NCBI GenBank assembly: GCA_007116995.1
Contig: SKHL01000298.1
Span: 1 to 15,186 of the forward strand
Length of the DNA stretch: 15,186 nt
Direction of reading: 5' to 3'
Source of the DNA: Limnochordia bacterium
GTDB lineage: Bacteria; Bacillota; Limnochordia; Darwinibacteriales; DTU012
Shown here: positions 1 through 5,946 of the stretch, piece after piece
How positions within the stretch are numbered: position 1 is the first letter of the stretch
Layout: every line of letters starts with the position of its first letter
Made by a program: the position numbers and the translations under genes
Notes under the pieces: model-generated
The model's database searches: none
What the model was told of the DNA's origin: nothing
What the model saw: the letters and a program-made list of their open reading frames with translations, nothing else

Positions 1-242
1 GTTCGAGTAGCTTCATGAACAGCAATCCCCCTGATCAATGTCTCTATTTCCCTATGTTTTACCATTTCTCCTTCGCGCAATGCGCGAAAAGACTTAGCTG
101 TAGCCAACATGTAAATACTCTCTAAAAGATTGGTTTTTCCTTGTGCGTTATCACCAACAAAAATATTAATTTGTGGAGACAAACAGAGTTTAGCTTGGCT
201 ATAATTACGAAAGTTCGTGAGATCCAATTGTTGTAGCCACAT
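1..242 (-). CDS. recF: RecF, DNA replication/repair ATPase (N-terminal part, cut by window edge)
   Basis: Only the first 80 codons are present, and the gene runs off the left edge of the window. The start ATG is at 242-240, two bases after the stop of the upstream S4-protein gene, so the two are probably translationally coupled; no strong Shine-Dalgarno is visible. The protein opens MWLQQLDLTNFRNYSQ, typical of RecF, and has a Walker A motif GDNAQGKTN at residues 30-38, followed by NLLESIYMLATAKSFR, which is characteristic of the family. RecF is an SMC-like ABC ATPase that acts with RecO and RecR to load RecA at single-strand gaps on damaged DNA. Its place after dnaA-dnaN and the S4 gene is the classical origin-cluster order. 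The truncation is an artefact of the window, not a biological break. Confidence 0.95.
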   Translation of the reverse strand, partial: MWLQQLDLTNFRNYSQAKLCLSPQINIFVGDNAQGKTNLLESIYMLATAKSFRALREGEMVKHREIETLIRGIAVHEATR

Positions 243-243
243 T

Positions 244-459
244 TTATTTTACCGTCAATTCAATGGAATCATGAATGCACACGACATCATTGAAAAATAT
301 TTTCTTCGCCCGCCGTGTTTCTACCTCCCCATTAAGTTTAACTGCACCAGATTGAATCAGGTGTTTTCCTTCACCACCACTAGTAACAATATTAGCCCAT
401 TTTAATAACTGATCTAAGGTTATTGATTCGGTCTTTATTTTTATTTCATGTTTTTCCAT
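244..459 (-). CDS. yaaA: S4-domain RNA-binding protein (YaaA/RlbA family)
   Basis: A 71-aa protein made almost entirely of one S4 RNA-binding fold. Residues 14-60 (starting TLDQLLKWANIV, then SGGEGKHLIQSG, LNGEVETRRAKKI and NDVV) follow the S4 pattern of helix, GG turn, helix, the VxxNGE strand and a basic RR stretch. The ATG at 459 is preceded by a good AGGAGGG site. Small S4 proteins between dnaN and recF are common in Firmicutes; the B. subtilis counterpart is YaaA (RlbA), linked to the large ribosomal subunit. The exact role here is inferred from family and position only. The gap to dnaN is 15 bp and to recF is one base, so the genes are co-transcribed. Confidence 0.9.
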   Translation of the reverse strand: MEKHEIKIKTESITLDQLLKWANIVTSGGEGKHLIQSGAVKLNGEVETRRAKKIFFNDVVCIHDSIELTVK

Positions 460-474
460 AATGTCCCTCCTTTA

Positions 475-1569
475 CTAATTTAAACGGATTGGCATTAAAA
501 TATACAGATGATCATCATCAGTATCTGGCTTTAGCAAACAAGGCCTTAATTCCATGTTGAACTCAAAAATTACTTGTTGAGATGAAGTAGCTTTTAGCAT
601 CTCTAATATATAGCGAGCGGAAAAAGCAGCGTGCCCATTTTCCCCTGTATGTTCCACATTTAGCTGTTCAAGTATTTGATCTTGGTTATTAGATGGAGTC
701 TTAATCTCTAACACTCCATCATTAATAGATAGAATGATTATCTGTGCCCCATTATGATCTAGGATAGATGCACGATCTACAGCTGCCTGCAAAGATTGTT
801 TATTCGATGTGATCATTATAGGTTGGTTTTTTGGGAATAAGTGAAGATAATTGGGAAACTGATCATCTATTAGTCTGGTCGCAAACTTATGTTCATTAAA
901 AGCAAAAATCATTTGTGTATTAAGGTAATATACTTTAATTGGTGTTTCATCTTGAGGTAAGTTCTTATGTAATTCGCTAATCGTTTTGAATGGAACAAGA
1001 TATTTAAAATCATCCTCATTGGTATTTTCTAGAGGTATAGAAAAACAAGATAGACGGTTTATGTCAGTACTAACCAGTTTAAATTTTCTATTATTAAGTT
1101 CAAATAAAAGGCCGCTAATATATGGTCTCTTTTCATCTTTACCACAGGCATAGATCGTATTTTTGATCATTTTCGATAAGATGTTAGAAGGTATGGTAAA
1201 CATCTCATCCTCTGGATCTGGAAATGCAGGAAAATCTTCTCCAGATAAAATGTTAAGTGTAAATTCAATAGTACCTGCTTTAATTACTAGTTTTGTGTTC
1301 AATTCGAAAGTGATAGGTGCATCAGGTAATTTGCGAATGATATTAGCAAATAACTTTCCATCTACAATTAGTTCTCCAGGTGTAGAAATAAGCGCACTTA
1401 TTTTAGTTTGAATACTCAGTTCTAAATTTGTGCTTGTTAGAATTAGTGTGTCGGAGGCTGCTTTTATGTGAGTCCCAGTAATTATTGGTACTGTATTTTG
1501 TGAGGCTACAGCTTTTTCAACTAGAGAAACTGCAGGTAATAATTGTTCTTTTGTACATTGAAAATGCAT
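475..1569 (-). CDS. dnaN: DNA polymerase III beta subunit (sliding clamp)
   Basis: 364 aa, the normal length for a bacterial beta clamp of three similar domains (roughly residues 1-120, 121-245 and 246-364). Family landmarks visible are GELIVDGKLFANIIRKLPD in domain I, RPYISGLLFEL followed by KLVSTDINRLS at the start of domain II, and the C-terminal stretch LRPCLLKP...HLYILMPIRLN with the expected P-x-R ending. The clamp forms a ring dimer around DNA, tethers the replicative polymerase, and docks many repair and regulatory proteins. The ATG at 1569 follows an AGGAGG site (complement of 1577-1582). The gene lies downstream of dnaA, separated by about 250 bp that hold the probable unwinding part of oriC. 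Confidence 0.97.
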   Translation of the reverse strand: MHFQCTKEQLLPAVSLVEKAVASQNTVPIITGTHIKAASDTLILTSTNLELSIQTKISALISTPGELIVDGKLFANIIRKLPDAPITFELNTKLVIKAGTIEFTLNILSGEDFPAFPDPEDEMFTIPSNILSKMIKNTIYACGKDEKRPYISGLLFELNNRKFKLVSTDINRLSCFSIPLENTNEDDFKYLVPFKTISELHKNLPQDETPIKVYYLNTQMIFAFNEHKFATRLIDDQFPNYLHLFPKNQPIMITSNKQSLQAAVDRASILDHNGAQIIILSINDGVLEIKTPSNNQDQILEQLNVEHTGENGHAAFSARYILEMLKATSSQQVIFEFNMELRPCLLKPDTDDDHLYILMPIRLN

Positions 1570-1632
1570 AAATATACCTCCTGTGGAAAATTATACAAAT
1601 ATAAATTCTGTACTAAGATAGAGTAGTATGGA

Positions 1633-1650
1633 TAGTAGTAATAGTAGTAG
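1633..1650 (+). promoter_or_regulatory. DnaA-trio tract
   Basis: The plus strand reads TAGTAGTAATAGTAGTAG. Read 3' to 5' this is GAT-GAT-GAT-AAT-GAT-GAT, six consecutive matches to the published DnaA-trio rule 3'-(G/A)AT-5'. It ends 12 bp before the perfect DnaA box at 1663-1671, with a CGC-containing spacer between, and AT-rich DNA on its far side. In B. subtilis such trios guide a DnaA filament onto single-stranded DNA to open the origin; the same role is inferred here. Confidence 0.8.
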
Positions 1651-1662
1651 CGCATGTTGATT

Positions 1663-1671
1663 TGTGGATAA
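1663..1671 (-). promoter_or_regulatory. DnaA box, perfect, next to the DnaA-trios
   Basis: TGTGGATAA on the plus strand is the reverse complement of the consensus TTATCCACA. It is the box nearest the trio tract and faces it, so it is the likely anchor for DnaA filament assembly. Confidence 0.85.
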
Positions 1672-1734
1672 GTCATAATCATAGTAGTATCAGTGATATT
1701 GAGTAAAGGATAAGGTGTGGGCTATCTTCTGTAA

Positions 1735-1743
1735 TTATCCACA
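1735..1743 (+). promoter_or_regulatory. DnaA box, perfect
   Basis: TTATCCACA on the plus strand, the second consensus box in the dnaA-dnaN gap. It is opposite in orientation to the box at 1663-1671. Confidence 0.85.
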
Positions 1744-1819
1744 GAGTTCACAAATCCATAAATAGCTAAGTTCGACATTCACAGATTCTACACATACTAT
1801 TCTACACTCTATCCCCATG

Positions 1820-3199
1820 TTATTGATGAATAGCATTGATTAGATCCTTAATTGTTAATTGTAGTGAGGGATCTAGTTTAATATCTTTTTGAATCTTATC
1901 GCATGCGTGAATGACAGTAGTATGATCTCTACCACCAAATTCTTCTCCTATTTTTGGAAGCGATAAATCGGTTAATTCTCGCACTAAATACATGGCAATT
2001 TGGCGAGGGAATGTTAAGGAGCGAGTTCGTTTTTTCGATTTCATCTCTGATATTTTGATTCCATAATGATTGGAAACACTCTGCTGGATCCAATTGATTG
2101 TAATTGGTTTTTGTTTTTGGGTTGATATAATATCTTTCAGACCTTCGGTAGCTATGTTTATATCTAAGCTGGATTTATGCAAATTGGCGAAAGCCACGAC
2201 ACGTACGAGTGCACCTTCTAATTCGCGAATATTAGAGTGGACATGTTTGGCGATGTAAGCTAACACATCCGAAGAGGTATCAATATTTTCACTTTCGGCT
2301 TTATTTCGCAAAATAGCAATTCTAGTTTCTAGGTCTGGAGCTTGGATATCAGTGGTTAGCCCCCATTCAAATCGACTGCGTAACCGTTCTTCAAGTGTAG
2401 GAATCTCCTTTGGAGGGCGATCTGACGATATGATTAGTTGTTTATTCGCTTCATAAAGAGAGTTAAATGTGTGAAAAAATTCTTCTTGAGTCGATTCTTT
2501 TCCCGCAACAAATTGAATATCATCTATCAGTAGAATGTCTGCATTCCGATATTTATTTCGGAATTCAACCATCGATTTGTGCCCAATGGCATTAATTAAA
2601 TCATTGGTGAAGGTTTCCGATGTAACATAGATCACACGGATATTGTTGTTTTGTTCAATTGCATAATGGCTGATCGCATGCATTAAATGAGTTTTTCCAA
2701 GTCCAACACCACCATATAAAAATAAAGGATTATACGATTTAGCAGGGGTTTCTGCAACTGCTAACGAAGCAGCATGAGCAAATCGATTAGAATTTCCCAC
2801 AACAAAGGTGTCAAACGTATATTTTGGATTTAATAGAATTGATGGAGTATTACTATCATTTGGTTGGGAATTTTTATCGGTAGTGTTCTTTGGTTTAGCC
2901 CTACTAGTAGGGCTTATAGTTTGTTCCGGCTCTGGTATTAAAGGTTTTAAATGAGAAGGTAGAATAAAGCGCAATTCCCATTCTTGATTGGTAATATGTC
3001 TTAGGGTTTTGCGGAGAGCTAATGCATAGCGTGCTTCAACCCAATCTCGTGTGAACTCATTAGGAACCTCAATATATATAGTAGATCCTTCTACGCGACT
3101 AGGTTTTGTCTGCCGTAGCCAGGTTTCAAACGAAGATTTTGCTACTTCGTTGGCCATAAGGGTGAGGACCTCATCCCAAATAGAACTTAGCTGGTTCAT
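1820..3199 (-). CDS. dnaA: Chromosomal replication initiator protein DnaA
   Basis: 459 aa with the full four-domain layout. Domain I (about 1-80) mediates self- and helicase interactions. A Ser/Thr/Pro/Asn-rich linker covers about 88-120. Domain III is the AAA+ ATPase, with Walker A GGVGLGKT at 163-170, Walker B ILLIDDIQF at 222-230, sensor I around IISSDRP at 256-262 and the LRSRF box VII region at 273-277. Domain IV is the DNA-binding domain with the DnaA signature GGRDHTTVIHACDKI at 422-436. DnaA binds TTATCCACA boxes and opens oriC. The ATG at 3199 follows a purine-rich AGGGGGCGG site. DnaA boxes on both sides of the gene suggest the usual autoregulation. I could not identify a convincing dnaA promoter by eye. 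Confidence 0.98.
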   Translation of the reverse strand: MNQLSSIWDEVLTLMANEVAKSSFETWLRQTKPSRVEGSTIYIEVPNEFTRDWVEARYALALRKTLRHITNQEWELRFILPSHLKPLIPEPEQTISPTSRAKPKNTTDKNSQPNDSNTPSILLNPKYTFDTFVVGNSNRFAHAASLAVAETPAKSYNPLFLYGGVGLGKTHLMHAISHYAIEQNNNIRVIYVTSETFTNDLINAIGHKSMVEFRNKYRNADILLIDDIQFVAGKESTQEEFFHTFNSLYEANKQLIISSDRPPKEIPTLEERLRSRFEWGLTTDIQAPDLETRIAILRNKAESENIDTSSDVLAYIAKHVHSNIRELEGALVRVVAFANLHKSSLDINIATEGLKDIISTQKQKPITINWIQQSVSNHYGIKISEMKSKKRTRSLTFPRQIAMYLVRELTDLSLPKIGEEFGGRDHTTVIHACDKIQKDIKLDPSLQLTIKDLINAIHQ

Positions 3200-3295
3200 T
3201 TTTCCGCCCCCTAAATAGACATTGCCTTATCAAATTCTGGATATAATCCACAGGATCCTTCTTTTATATTAATAAATTATCCCCAAGGGAAATTT

Positions 3296-3304
3296 TGTGG
3301 ATAA
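3296..3304 (-). promoter_or_regulatory. DnaA box, perfect
   Basis: TGTGGATAA on the plus strand, which is TTATCCACA on the dnaA coding strand. It lies about 100 bp upstream of the dnaA start and so could serve both the origin and autoregulation of dnaA. Confidence 0.8.
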
Positions 3305-3382
3305 AATCGTTCAGAAGAAATCTACAGTTTTTACACAATTAATAGAACGGTACGATCCCTCTGTGAAAGAAATTTAACGAGT

Positions 3383-3391
3383 TTATCCACA
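3383..3391 (+). promoter_or_regulatory. DnaA box, perfect
   Basis: TTATCCACA on the plus strand. It is exactly 20 bp (start to start) before the next perfect box, so the pair lies on nearly the same face of the helix. Confidence 0.85.
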
Positions 3392-3402
3392 AAACTCACA
3401 AG

Positions 3403-3411
3403 TTATCCACA
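3403..3411 (+). promoter_or_regulatory. DnaA box, perfect
   Basis: TTATCCACA on the plus strand, the second member of the 20-bp-spaced tandem pair. Confidence 0.85.
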
Positions 3412-3491
3412 ATTTAGAAGTATACCTTGGATAACTCGGATTTTCCAAAATGACACCCATATAGTTCACACAATAATCCACAAGTAATAAG

Positions 3492-3500
3492 TTATCCACA
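3492..3500 (+). promoter_or_regulatory. DnaA box, perfect
   Basis: TTATCCACA on the plus strand. A one-mismatch box (TAATCCACA, 3474-3482) lies 18 bp upstream in the same orientation. Confidence 0.85.
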
Positions 3501-3750
3501 TATTGGTGTAAATGCCTATTATTGTTCAAATCTATCAACTGATCTGTGCTTAGAAAAAAATGTTTGTCCACAAGAAAGGTAAATTGATCATATCCACATA
3601 CTTATCTACAGTGTGTAGCACAAAGAATACCGTAGTAATGCGTGCTCTGCTATTTTATCAAACAAAGAATGGATTATCAACAGGTTTGTGGATATAATAC
3701 TAGTGATTATGGGGATAAGTAGTTAATTGGGGCATTATTTTTCTATTGGG

Positions 3751-3780
3751 TTGACAGTTTAAATTAAAATAGGATAAAAT
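3751..3780 (+). promoter_or_regulatory. Promoter of rpmH operon
   Basis: A perfect -35 hexamer TTGACA (3751-3756) is followed after 16-18 bp by an AT-rich GATAAAAT (3773-3780) that can serve as the -10. This leaves a short leader of about 40 bases before the rpmH GTG. Both the position and the match to the vegetative sigma-70/sigma-A pattern support it. The exact -10 register is uncertain. Confidence 0.7.
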
Positions 3781-3825
3781 GGATAATGTATGTGGCAGAC
3801 TCGGAAGTGGAAGGGGGTCGTTTAA

Positions 3826-3960
3826 GTGAAAAGAACATTTCAACCGAATAATCGTAAGCGTAAAAAGAATCATGGTTTTCTATCTCGGATGAGTTCTAGT
3901 GGGGGACGCAGAGTGTTGAATGCAAGGCGTAAAAAGGGGAGAAAAACGTTAAGTGCATAA
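3826..3960 (+). CDS. rpmH: 50S ribosomal protein L34
   Basis: A 44-aa, very basic protein starting MKRTFQPNNRKRKKNHGF and ending RRKKGRKTLSA, which is the full and standard L34 sequence pattern and length. The start is a GTG at 3826, preceded by AAGGGGG at 3811-3817; no ATG is available in frame upstream. L34 is a late-assembling component of the large ribosomal subunit. It is the first gene of the rightward operon and is conserved next to rnpA at bacterial origins. A small hairpin follows its stop codon. Confidence 0.96.
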   Translation: MKRTFQPNNRKRKKNHGFLSRMSSSGGRRVLNARRKKGRKTLSA

Positions 3961-3968
3961 ACGTATCT

Positions 3969-3984
3969 GACCCGGGAACGGGTC
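3969..3984 (+). terminator. Short hairpin between rpmH and rnpA (possible attenuator)
   Basis: GACCCG and CGGGTC form a perfect 6-bp GC-rich stem with a GGAA loop, followed by a pyrimidine-rich TTTCTCTCTTT. The T-run is interrupted, so it is probably a partial terminator or an RNA-processing or stability element. Such an element would give high rpmH and lower rnpA expression (inference). Confidence 0.5.
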
Positions 3985-4026
3985 TTTCTCTCTTTATTAA
4001 TCTGGGTAATTGCATAGGAGGTAAGT

Positions 4027-4359
4027 ATGAAGTACGCAAGTCTAACCCGCCCTGAGGACTTCCGATTGGTTTACACCCAGGGGAAAGTACGGTTTGGCAA
4101 ATACCTAGCTTTCCATTTACTTCCTGTTCAGGATGACCAGTTAAAGATCGGTTTATCGGTAAGTAAGAAGGTAGGTAAAGCAGTTACACGAAACTCCGTT
4201 AAACGGAAGCTTCGTGAAATAATGAATAAATATGTTTCTATAATTCCAAACGGGTATCATATAGTTATTGGAGCCAAGGCTGTTAGTAAGACTGCGACGT
4301 TTCTGGAGTTACAGGAAGATGTTTACAAGCTTTTGAAGGAATCAGGTTTACTAACGTAG
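4027..4359 (+). CDS. rnpA: RNase P protein component
   Basis: 110 aa, a normal length. The RNR signature GKAVTRNSVKRKLREI spans residues 50-65, preceded by LKIGLSVSKKV, and the chain is basic throughout. This small protein binds the RNase P RNA and helps it recognise and cleave the 5' leader of precursor tRNAs. The ATG at 4027 has an excellent AGGAGG site about 5 bases upstream. It lies between rpmH and yidD, as in most bacteria. Confidence 0.96.
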   Translation: MKYASLTRPEDFRLVYTQGKVRFGKYLAFHLLPVQDDQLKIGLSVSKKVGKAVTRNSVKRKLREIMNKYVSIIPNGYHIVIGAKAVSKTATFLELQEDVYKLLKESGLLT

Positions 4360-4380
4360 AATATGGTGGTGATTATTGCT

Positions 4381-4587
4381 GTGTCCAAGGTAATAATAAT
4401 GTTACTTTCTATCTACCAACGATTTATTTCACCTTTGATGCCACGTTCGTGCCGGTTTTATCCTACATGTTCTCAATATATGAGAGAAGCTGTGTTACGC
4501 TATGGGTTAAAGGGTATATGGATTGGATTACGGCGAATAGTTCGGTGTCATCCTTGGCATCCCGGAGGATATGATCCGGTTCCGTAA
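4381..4587 (+). CDS. yidD: Membrane protein insertion efficiency factor YidD
   Basis: A small protein (68 aa from the chosen start) with an N-terminal hydrophobic/amphipathic helix, the family motif CRFYPTCSQY at residues 24-33 and the C-terminal RCHPWHPGGYDPVP at 55-68. YidD sits at the inner face of the membrane and assists YidC-dependent insertion; it is almost always encoded between rnpA and yidC. I chose the GTG at 4381 because GGTGGTG (4365-4371) is a suitable ribosome binding site 9 bases before it. An in-frame ATG at 4363 would add six residues but has no visible Shine-Dalgarno. Confidence 0.92.
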   Translation: MSKVIIMLLSIYQRFISPLMPRSCRFYPTCSQYMREAVLRYGLKGIWIGLRRIVRCHPWHPGGYDPVP

Positions 4588-4610
4588 CTGATGATGAGGA
4601 GGAAAGACTA

Positions 4611-5249
4611 TTGGGTATTGTTAATTTTCTCGCCGATGGACTGAGTTGGTTGATTCAATTAGTGGTGGGGATAACGAATAGCTATGGAATAGCTATAATT
4701 TTGGTTACATTATTTATTCGAATGTTATTATATCCATTAACATTAAGTCAGACCAAAAGCATGGCAGCAATGAAAACGTTGCAGCCGAAGATGAAAGAAC
4801 TTCAAGAGAAATATAAAGATCAACCGCAAGAATATCAAAAGCGATCTATGGCATTATATAAGGAAAATAAAGTAAATCCATTAGGTGGTTGCTTTCCGAT
4901 GTTGGTACAATTGCCTATATTGTGGGCATTTTTCCGCGTATTGCAAGATATCGAACCAGGTCAAGCTACCCAATTCTTAGGTATCTGGGATTTAAGTGTA
5001 CCAGATCCCTTTTTCTTGTTGCCTATTCTAGCGGCGGGGACCACATACATCCAAACGAAAATGACTGCTACGGATGCTTCTCAGAAGACAATGCTTCTAA
5101 TTATGCCGGCTATGATAGGTGTATTTAGTGTCAATTTTCCAGCTGGACTTGTGTTATACTGGGTTGTAAGTAATGTATTTTCCATTGGACAACAGGCTTG
5201 GATTGTGAAAAACTATCCAGTTCCGGATCAGGGAGGTCAATCGAAATGA
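4611..5249 (+). CDS. yidC: YidC/Oxa1-family membrane insertase
   Basis: 212 aa, the short Gram-positive form without the large periplasmic domain of E. coli YidC. Hydrophobic segments are seen around residues 11-43, 96-111, 133-147 and 160-196. The cytoplasmic loop between the first and second is charged and helical (about 48-85). The conserved arginine of the first core helix is at R37 (TLFIRMLLYPL), and NPLGGCFPMLVQLPIL at 89-104 is typical. No lipobox cysteine is evident near the N terminus, unlike Bacillus SpoIIIJ. The start is TTG at 4611 with AGGAGG at 4597-4602. The stop codon overlaps the jag start (ATGA). It inserts and folds membrane proteins, alone or with SecYEG. Confidence 0.94.
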   Translation: MGIVNFLADGLSWLIQLVVGITNSYGIAIILVTLFIRMLLYPLTLSQTKSMAAMKTLQPKMKELQEKYKDQPQEYQKRSMALYKENKVNPLGGCFPMLVQLPILWAFFRVLQDIEPGQATQFLGIWDLSVPDPFFLLPILAAGTTYIQTKMTATDASQKTMLLIMPAMIGVFSVNFPAGLVLYWVVSNVFSIGQQAWIVKNYPVPDQGGQSK

Positions 5250-5878
5250 AATCCGTAGAGATAATTGCACGTTCTGTGGAAGACGCTATTGAAGAGGGAT
5301 TGGCTAAGCTAGAAACGACGAAAGATGAAGTTGATGTTTCCGTTCTCGAAGAAGGTACGAAAGGAATATTTGGGTTTTTGGGTTCTAAGCAAGCTAAGGT
5401 TAGAATAGAGCGACGACCCACCATTAACTGGAAATGTATTATATCTAAAAATTACATTGTAGAGTTACTCGATAAAATGGATATACCAGCTACATTAACG
5501 GTTAACGTTCAGGATGAGGAAAATATTTTGATGGACTTAAAAGGGGATAATTTAGGTTTATTAATTGGGCGTAGGGGACAGACCTTAGATGCTCTTCAAT
5601 ATCTAGTTAGCACCGTGGCTAATCGTGAGGGTGGAGAATGGGCTCGTGTCATTGTTGATATAGAAGGCTATCGGGCTCGTCGAGAAGAAACCTTAAAAGC
5701 TTTAGCACGACGACTAGGTTCTAAAGTGCGGGGCACAGGAAGAAGAGTAGCTCTAGATCCAATGACTGCACTTGAGCGAAGGATAGTGCATAGTGAACTC
5801 CAGGATATACAGGGCATTGAAACCCATAGCGAAGGAAGAGATCCCTTCCGTAGAGTAATTATCCTTCCTAAGAAATAA
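5246..5878 (+). CDS. jag: RNA-binding protein Jag/KhpB (SpoIIIJ-associated)
   Basis: 210 aa with the three-part Jag architecture. The N-terminal Jag domain is at about 1-55 (MKSVEIIARSVEDAIEEGL... KGIFGFLGSKQAKVRIE), a KH domain at about 65-140 with the GRRG loop at 108-111, and an R3H domain at about 143-208 with R178 and H182 in the RxxxH pattern. It binds RNA and in Gram-positives is linked to cell-wall elongation and division control together with KhpA. The ATG at 5246 was chosen over an upstream in-frame start inside yidC because GGGAGG (5231-5236) precedes it and it makes the common 4-base overlap with the yidC stop. Confidence 0.94.
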   Translation: MKSVEIIARSVEDAIEEGLAKLETTKDEVDVSVLEEGTKGIFGFLGSKQAKVRIERRPTINWKCIISKNYIVELLDKMDIPATLTVNVQDEENILMDLKGDNLGLLIGRRGQTLDALQYLVSTVANREGGEWARVIVDIEGYRARREETLKALARRLGSKVRGTGRRVALDPMTALERRIVHSELQDIQGIETHSEGRDPFRRVIILPKK

Positions 5879-5883
5879 AGTTG

Positions 5884-5910
5884 GAGCGTGCCATAGGTAC
5901 GCTCGTTTTC
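5884..5910 (+). terminator. Hairpin between jag and mnmE, possible terminator
   Basis: GAGCGTGCC (5884-5892) pairs with GGTACGCTC (5896-5904) as a 9-bp stem with one G-U pair and an ATA loop, followed by GTTTTC. The U-run is short, so termination may be partial. It separates the rpmH-jag genes from the tRNA-modification genes. Confidence 0.5.
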
Positions 5911-5946
5911 GTTCGCATATCAGAAAGTATTAGGTGGAGGAATACC

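Larger units (their letters stand above)
1570..1819. other. oriC: oriC, unwinding subregion between dnaA and dnaN
   Basis: This 250-bp gap has no gene. It holds two perfect DnaA boxes (1663-1671 and 1735-1743), a DnaA-trio tract (1633-1650) next to the first box, and an AT-rich stretch at about 1585-1617 just upstream of dnaN. The order box, short spacer containing CGC, trios, AT-rich DNA matches the basal unwinding system described for B. subtilis oriC (known from that organism, inferred here). A TTCGACA heptamer at 1771-1777, equal to TGTCGAA on the minus strand, resembles a Spo0A box. I see no terminator, so dnaA and dnaN may be co-transcribed across it. Confidence 0.85.
3200..3825. other. 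oriC: oriC, DnaA-box cluster upstream of dnaA
   Basis: This 626-bp gap between the divergent dnaA and rpmH genes has no convincing gene. It contains four perfect DnaA boxes: 3296-3304 (minus), 3383-3391, 3403-3411 and 3492-3500 (all plus). Nine sites differ from the consensus by one base: 3244-3252, 3277-3285, 3474-3482, 3564-3572, 3590-3598, 3602-3610, 3674-3682, 3687-3695 and 3710-3718. Most point in the plus direction. It corresponds in position to the box cluster upstream of dnaA in B. subtilis. An AT-rich run lies at about 3262-3280. The right end carries the rpmH promoter. Confidence 0.9.

Noticed and set aside
1..242. recF as a truncated gene
   Set aside because: The frame is intact to the first base of the window; the cut is due to the window edge.
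3383..3571. A 62-codon minus-strand reading frame in the gap upstream of dnaA
   Set aside because: It is built from DnaA boxes of the origin, has no ribosome binding site or recognisable domain, and lies wholly inside oriC.
5198..5245. Upstream start for jag within yidC
   Set aside because: The extra 16 residues do not fit the Jag N-terminal domain, while the ATG at 5246 has GGGAGG upstream and the usual ATGA overlap.
5881..5946. N-terminal extension of MnmE from an upstream TTG
   Set aside because: The extra 22 residues do not resemble MnmE, the segment forms the hairpin, and the ATG at 5947 has a strong ribosome binding site.
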